Assembly: GCA_947460045.1 (NCBI GenBank) | Contig: CANHGC010000045.1 | Location: 1-9,016, forward strand | Source of the DNA: Bacteroidota bacterium | GTDB lineage: Bacteria; Bacteroidota; Bacteroidia; NS11-12g; UBA955 | DNA length: 9,016 nt | Direction of reading: 5' to 3' | Shown: piece after piece, positions 6,301 through 9,016 of the stretch | Layout of the letters: every line of letters starts with the position of its first letter | How positions within the stretch are numbered: position 1 is the first letter of the stretch | Notes under the pieces: generated by a model | Databases searched by the model: none | Told to the model about the DNA's origin: nothing | What the model saw: the letters and a program-made list of their open reading frames with translations, nothing else | Made by a program: the position numbers and the translations under genes

Positions 6301-8729
6301 CGGATTATACTGTTCAAGTAAAGGTGGGGTTGTATAACGCAGAAAATGTAAGGGTGTTTGTGGATTACAACAACGATGGGAAGTTTCAAGATTATTTGGG
6401 TGAAGTGAGCGCACAAACCACTGGAACGCCAAACAATTATGCCCAAGTGAAAATCAAAACCCCTGCGGGCTTGAAGAAAAATCAAGCGCTGCGTATGCGG
6501 GTGATTAGTGATTATAACAACATTGATACCTCGGGTTGTGGTACTTGTAATTACGGACAGGCGGAAGATTTTTCGTTGGTGTATGAGAAAACCACCGTGG
6601 CATTTGGTGCGGATCAGAAAAAAATCTGTGCGGGTGATTCTGTGGTGTTCAGGGATTCATCACAAGGCTTGATTGGGCTTTATGAATGGGATTTTGGTGC
6701 CGGTGCGATGCCTGCAAAGGCGGTTGGACAAGGTCCATGGACCGTGAAATACACCACGGGTGGATTTAAAAATGTAAAGCTTAGGCTCAATGGCGGGGAA
6801 GACAGTTTGGTGAAAATGGCCATGATCGATGTTGTGAAAATGCCCTATGCTACTGTGGGCGTGAAGTTGGGTGCGAATCCTCAATGCGAAGGCCAGGAAT
6901 TTGCCTTGGCGGCCAATGATAACCAAAAATTGCCCATCATTTACAATTGGTACAAATTGGGCGCCCCCAATGTTCAGATTGTGAAAGACAGCATTTTGTA
7001 TTTCAACGCGCTGATGTTACAAGATACCGGGAACTATTTTGCGGTTTTAGAAAATCGCGGTTGTTATGATACCTCTCAATTGATTTACGTGGATGTTTGG
7101 GCAAAACCCAATGCCATTGTATTAACTGATGTGAATTACACCCCATGCCTCAGAGGCAATGCTTTTGTTTTTGATGATGGGTCTAACATCGCAAAAGGGG
7201 CTGTTTCTCAGCGAAATTGGTCTACTACATCGCCCAGTAAAACAGGTACAGGCAAGCAGTTTTTGCATACCTTCTCAGCGGTGGGGACGCACACGGTAAC
7301 ACTTGAAATTGCGAGCAATCAAGGATGTAAAGACACGGCCAGAGTACAGGTGGTTGTGAAAGGACATCCCACGGCAAAATTCACTTTCGCCAAGTCCGAG
7401 CAGTGCGATAACAAGAATGTGTTTCAGGTAGTGAATGCTAGCACAAATCCCATCGCATCGGGTGGTGGTGCCGTTTGGTGTCAGTACAATTGGGGCGATG
7501 GAAATACCGTTTGGGATGCGATGGACGCAACTCATAGTTATTTGAAATATGGCAAGTATCCGGTGCAATTGATTGTGAAGAATGCATCGGGTTGTACTGA
7601 TACTGCCTCCCAACAAGCCATTGTTTATCTCACCCCGAAGGCGGGATTTGCGCTATCGAAAACAGAGGTGTGTGAAGGTGAGGCTTTGACAATCAATGAT
7701 TTGAATGTGGATCATGCTGATCCAAACGACCGGGTAGTGTGTGCTTGGAACTTTGGCGATAGTCGCACTTGGAATCAGCAGTTTATCAAAAAAGGATCCA
7801 ATAGAGATTCGCTTTGGAGTTATGTCCAATTCGGGAACTATACAATCAAACGAGTGCTCAAAACCGCAAAGTTGGGTTGTAAAGATTCTGCGATGGGTGT
7901 GGTGGTAGTGAATTCGATTCCCAATGCCAAGGTTACGGTGTCGCCATTGAAAGTGTGTGCCACCATGCAAACCGTGCAATTCGCGAATCAATCGGTGGGT
8001 GCAGATGGCAAGCCGTTGACGTATGATTGGACGATGGGCGATGGGAAAGGGAATTCTGCGCAGACTTCGCCAAGTTATTTGTTCGGTTTGCCGGGGAAAT
8101 ACACTGCTCGCTGTATTGCCAACAATCGAGGGTGTTTGGACACCGCATTTGCCCAGCAAATAGAAGTTGTGCCCGCGGTTTCTGGCGCTTTTGGATACAG
8201 TGAGTTTGTGAAGAATCAGCGATTGGGGTGGCATTTTGGTGCCAAGGATACGTTGTTGATGCCTTTGGATCGTCAGTTTGACTGGCGTTTTGAGCATGTG
8301 GGTGGTGAAATTTCAATTGCGCCCGGTGCAGTGGTAGATCGCTATTTTGAATATAATGGCAGTTACAAGGCGAAGTTGGTTGTGACCAATTCACTGGGTT
8401 GCCGAGATTCGAGCGAGCAGCAAATTGATGTAAACAGTGCGATCCTGAAAAATCAGTCCAACGACCTAAATGCATACGTGTTTCCAAACCCCACATCGAA
8501 CAAGACCACTTATAAGTTCTCTGCTAGAAAAGGCGACGTGGTAACTGTGAAAATGGTTACAGTGATTGGTCAGCAAGGGCTTTACGAGCGCACATGGAAC
8601 ATCGCGGAAGACGGGGTTTATTTTGATGAAATTTCCATGAAGCGATGGAATTTGTCGAATGGCGTATATCCTTTGTTGATACAACGGGGCGATCAACGCG
8701 TTGAGGTCAAGATGATCTTAATGGATTGA
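3348..8729 (+). CDS. Giant secreted multidomain protein: Asp-box propeller, GEVED, Ig/PKD array, T9SS type A sorting domain
   Basis: This is a 1793-residue protein for export by Sec and then T9SS to the cell surface or medium. In order: signal peptide 1-20 (cleavage after AMA); an N-terminal module about 48-112 (NFYEVKKAFEAHF...KVFKRWEARV); a beta-propeller of the BNR/VPS10-sortilin type about 145-830 with eight Asp-boxes, a QDNG and a GGDGM motif, closing on YGRGVWKSPL; a PKD-like domain about 836-926; a Pro/Ala linker; a GEVED domain about 935-1080; seven Ig/PKD-type repeats about 1081-1696; and a C-terminal sorting domain about 1709-1793 starting with VFPNPTSN. No catalytic residues of a sialidase or protease are evident, so an adhesive, matrix or glycan-binding role is inferred. 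The ATG at 3348 is followed directly by the signal peptide; no Shine-Dalgarno is seen. Its 3' end overlaps a convergent second T9SS cargo gene. No frameshift is apparent over 5.4 kb. Confidence 0.93.
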   Translation: MAKRYLLIIFVFSVFQAAMAQTPKLSATGKASIPATPMELPLVDTTVRWVALMQSPNPNFYEVKKAFEAHFGGVIPVKGQGYKVFKRWEARVLDHLDANGNVVWPNGVLAEIQQPSTTGSGPTGGSAMGGLNAGNPVTPATWCATSGRWSLVGPAKHPYNQTSQPTGTGRINGLAFHPKDSNTFFALAPQGGVWKTTDFGKNWIHLWGAGTGLVTGTSAPSNPSLTLGVSSMVLSHKNPDTMYIGTGDRDAGDAPGYGVLMSANGGGTFVVRNSGMGNVTVGKLVMHPKNTAILLAATNGGVYRTVNSGATWTKVSITGNFVDIVYHPTNPNLLYTTQSGLFYRSTDGGVSFTQITNGVPASGMQRGQIAVTAADPSRVYFLIASGSRFQGFYLSIDSGATFANRNSSPANILGYSEIGNDGSGQGWYDLDLAADPFNATTVYAFGINVWKSTDGGATFKISGHWVGSGSADDIHADQHSGEFSASGKTLFAGNDGGVYFTRNGGKTWNNITQGISNSQIYRLAVAQSEDDLGAHGYQDNGSMQHDDGEVFTYFGGDGMDCAVDPSDSRYVYGSYVYGYIYRAIEKNNIITLAANGANGINEGGGWLTPFVLQEGNPNRMFAGYNNVWRCDSVKSAGAIKWTKISTGWTGSVRQIKSSKANPRHLYVIRGDGKLMFTRNAEAAVPVWVDVTPATALFSLRIMEADPLDSNKLYGASTVNLYQSSNNGVTWNTTVLASLTKTAYAGFNWGVINVLKADHSVSPAGLYVGTDRAVYYMNQVSGTLYGLNEFANQLPLWMDVSDLDIYHSPLGRDFSYIYASTYGRGVWKSPLFDDGSGTYQSKMFSYDSVFAVGGVMQLQERVPASVSGLKGLEWSISPTTYSWVKGGANDMQPEVKFNQSGIYEVSLTAKSCATSASVAKKLWVRVFPPPQAAACVSKTRFQTSNYGIGVFDVKLTDNHFESGTYFDDGEQLDMSLSKVFRLKPSTDYTVQVKVGLYNAENVRVFVDYNNDGKFQDYLGEVSAQTTGTPNNYAQVKIKTPAGLKKNQALRMRVISDYNNIDTSGCGTCNYGQAEDFSLVYEKTTVAFGADQKKICAGDSVVFRDSSQGLIGLYEWDFGAGAMPAKAVGQGPWTVKYTTGGFKNVKLRLNGGEDSLVKMAMIDVVKMPYATVGVKLGANPQCEGQEFALAANDNQKLPIIYNWYKLGAPNVQIVKDSILYFNALMLQDTGNYFAVLENRGCYDTSQLIYVDVWAKPNAIVLTDVNYTPCLRGNAFVFDDGSNIAKGAVSQRNWSTTSPSKTGTGKQFLHTFSAVGTHTVTLEIASNQGCKDTARVQVVVKGHPTAKFTFAKSEQCDNKNVFQVVNASTNPIASGGGAVWCQYNWGDGNTVWDAMDATHSYLKYGKYPVQLIVKNASGCTDTASQQAIVYLTPKAGFALSKTEVCEGEALTINDLNVDHADPNDRVVCAWNFGDSRTWNQQFIKKGSNRDSLWSYVQFGNYTIKRVLKTAKLGCKDSAMGVVVVNSIPNAKVTVSPLKVCATMQTVQFANQSVGADGKPLTYDWTMGDGKGNSAQTSPSYLFGLPGKYTARCIANNRGCLDTAFAQQIEVVPAVSGAFGYSEFVKNQRLGWHFGAKDTLLMPLDRQFDWRFEHVGGEISIAPGAVVDRYFEYNGSYKAKLVVTNSLGCRDSSEQQIDVNSAILKNQSNDLNAYVFPNPTSNKTTYKFSARKGDVVTVKMVTVIGQQGLYERTWNIAEDGVYFDEISMKRWNLSNGVYPLLIQRGDQRVEVKMILMD
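3933..5537 (+). repeat. Eight Asp-box (BNR) motifs of the propeller domain
   Basis: The S/T-x-D/N-x-G-x-T-W/F motif occurs at residues 196 (TTDFGKNW), 262 (SANGGGTF), 305 (TVNSGATW), 345 (STDGGVSF), 395 (SIDSGATF), 452 (STDGGATF), 501 (TRNGGKTW) and 723 (SSNNGVTW). Each marks a beta-hairpin turn in a propeller blade. The first seven are 40-66 residues apart. The gap between 508 and 723 holds only degenerate copies such as TRNAEAAVPVW near 677, so some blades have lost the motif. Confidence 0.88.
6126..6144. repeat. Perfect all-GC inverted repeat inside the giant gene
   Basis: CCGCCGCC at 6126-6133 and GGCGGCGG at 6137-6144 form an 8-bp perfect stem, all G-C pairs, around a three-base GCA loop. 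In frame it encodes the linker PPPQAAA, residues about 927-933, exactly between the PKD-like and GEVED domains. No T-run follows, so it is not an intrinsic terminator. Confidence 0.85.
6150..6587 (+). other. GEVED domain of the giant protein
   Basis: Residues about 935-1080 fit the GEVED domain found in many secreted Bacteroidota proteins. Signs are the strand-turn RVFVDYNNDGKFQD (1002-1015), GEVSAQTTG, LRMRVISD (1048-1055) and the closing YGQAEDFSLVYE, where the namesake GEVEDY reads GQAEDF. A CGTC pair (Cys1064, Cys1067) precedes it. The domain is presumed to be a beta-sandwich with an adhesive or structural role. Confidence 0.8.
6588..8435 (+). repeat. Array of seven Ig/PKD-type domains
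   Basis: Residues about 1081-1696 hold seven beta-sandwich repeats of 85-95 residues. Five begin with a Cys (1180, 1267, 1353, 1442, 1537) and end with a GCxD[T/S][A/S] motif (1238, 1326, 1415, 1510, 1595), which suggests one disulfide per domain. A sixth GCRDSS is at 1684. PKD cores of the W-x-F-G-D type are seen as YEWDFG (1112), YNWGDGN (1380), AWNFGDS (1466) and YDWTMGDG (1559). The second domain (about 1167-1252) looks more Ig-like, with YNWYKLG and DTGNYFAVLEN. Such arrays usually act as rigid stalks. Confidence 0.85.
8472..8726 (+). other. T9SS type A sorting domain of the giant protein
   Basis: Residues about 1709-1793 start with AYVFPNPTSNKTTYKF and carry the DVVTVKMVTVIGQQG strand-turn, WNLSNGVYPLLIQ and the final strand VEVKMILMD. 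This is the usual layout of the type A C-terminal signal, which the T9SS recognises; in studied species it is removed by PorU-like sortase during surface attachment. The recognised PNP, the GQ turn and the NGVY motif are all present. Confidence 0.88.
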
Positions 8730-9016
8730 TTTCCGCATTTGGCGATGTAGGTGCCGGGCTTTAATTCTGGTTTGAATTGTTGTGCGATATTGCCCGTTTG
8801 GAAATTTGTAGATTGGCTGAATACGGGAATGCCTTGGGCGTTAAAAATTTCCAATTTGCCGGTATTTGTGCTGGTAAAATACAAAATTTCTGTTTGTTGA
8901 TCGAACCAAATGTCGCGTGGGATTTGGTGTGAAATGACCCCCATATTTGCTTGTTGGTGTATGACCCCAACGGCGTCTAAATCAAATCCTGAACTTGGGA
9001 ACGGCGTGGGCCATGG
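8693..9016 (-). CDS. C-terminal part of a second secreted protein with a T9SS type A sorting domain (5' end outside window)
   Basis: On the minus strand the frame is open from the right edge (first full codon at 9016-9014) to TGA at 8695-8693, giving 107 visible residues. The tail GKLEIFNAQGIPVFSQ..., followed by LKPGTYIAKCG and IKIILTSTR, has the beta-strand pattern of a T9SS type A sorting domain: an xIxxxNxxGxxV turn, then L-x-x-G-x-Y, then a final K-containing strand. The upstream stretch contains GFDLDAVGVI, which I recall from ends of other secreted Bacteroidota proteins just before the sorting domain. An internal ATG at 8944 exists, but starting there would cut the DLDAVGVI segment, so the gene most likely begins outside the window. 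The function of the missing N-terminal part is unknown. It converges on the giant cargo gene and overlaps it by 37 bp. Confidence 0.8.
   Translation of the reverse strand, partial: PWPTPFPSSGFDLDAVGVIHQQANMGVISHQIPRDIWFDQQTEILYFTSTNTGKLEIFNAQGIPVFSQSTNFQTGNIAQQFKPELKPGTYIAKCGNQSIKIILTSTR

Noticed and set aside
8942..8944. Treating the minus-strand gene as a complete 83-residue protein starting at this ATG.
   Set aside because: The frame stays open to the window edge and includes GFDLDAVGVI upstream; a bare sorting domain without signal peptide would make no sense.

Overview
The window looks like an ordinary chromosomal segment from a member of the Bacteroidota. Three things point there. Two secreted proteins end in a type IX secretion (T9SS) type A sorting domain. 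There are TAnnTTTG-type promoter boxes. The genes lack Shine-Dalgarno sequences. The genus cannot be named from the sequence alone. I see no tRNA, rRNA, CRISPR array, insertion sequence or integrase.

Layout, left to right. (1) Bases 1-500 hold the 3' end of mutS2, with its KOW-like segment and Smr nuclease domain. (2) Bases 575-2055 hold folD (one-carbon folate metabolism) and queE (7-deazaguanine/queuosine synthesis). Their stop and start codons share an ATGA overlap, so they are almost certainly one transcription unit, started by a promoter box lying directly against the folD start codon. (3) Bases 2147-3259 encode an exported serine hydrolase of the beta-lactamase/PBP4*-like family, with the same 10-base promoter core placed just upstream of its ATG. 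(4) Bases 3348-8729 encode a 1793-residue secreted multidomain protein. Its order is signal peptide, conserved N-terminal module, Asp-box (BNR/VPS10-like) beta-propeller, PKD-like domain, GEVED domain, seven Ig/PKD-type repeats and a T9SS sorting domain. (5) From 9016 down to 8693 on the minus strand runs the 3' end of a second T9SS cargo gene, convergent with the first and overlapping it by 37 bp.

The left half is housekeeping (DNA and ribosome maintenance, folate, tRNA modification). The right half is cell-surface and secreted functions. The serine hydrolase and the two T9SS cargoes share an exported location but no obvious common pathway.

I found no clearly new defence or mobile system. 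The items most worth a second look are the sense/antisense coding of two sorting-domain tails, the two apparently leaderless promoters, a perfect all-GC hairpin at a domain boundary inside the giant gene, and the conserved N-terminal module of the giant protein.
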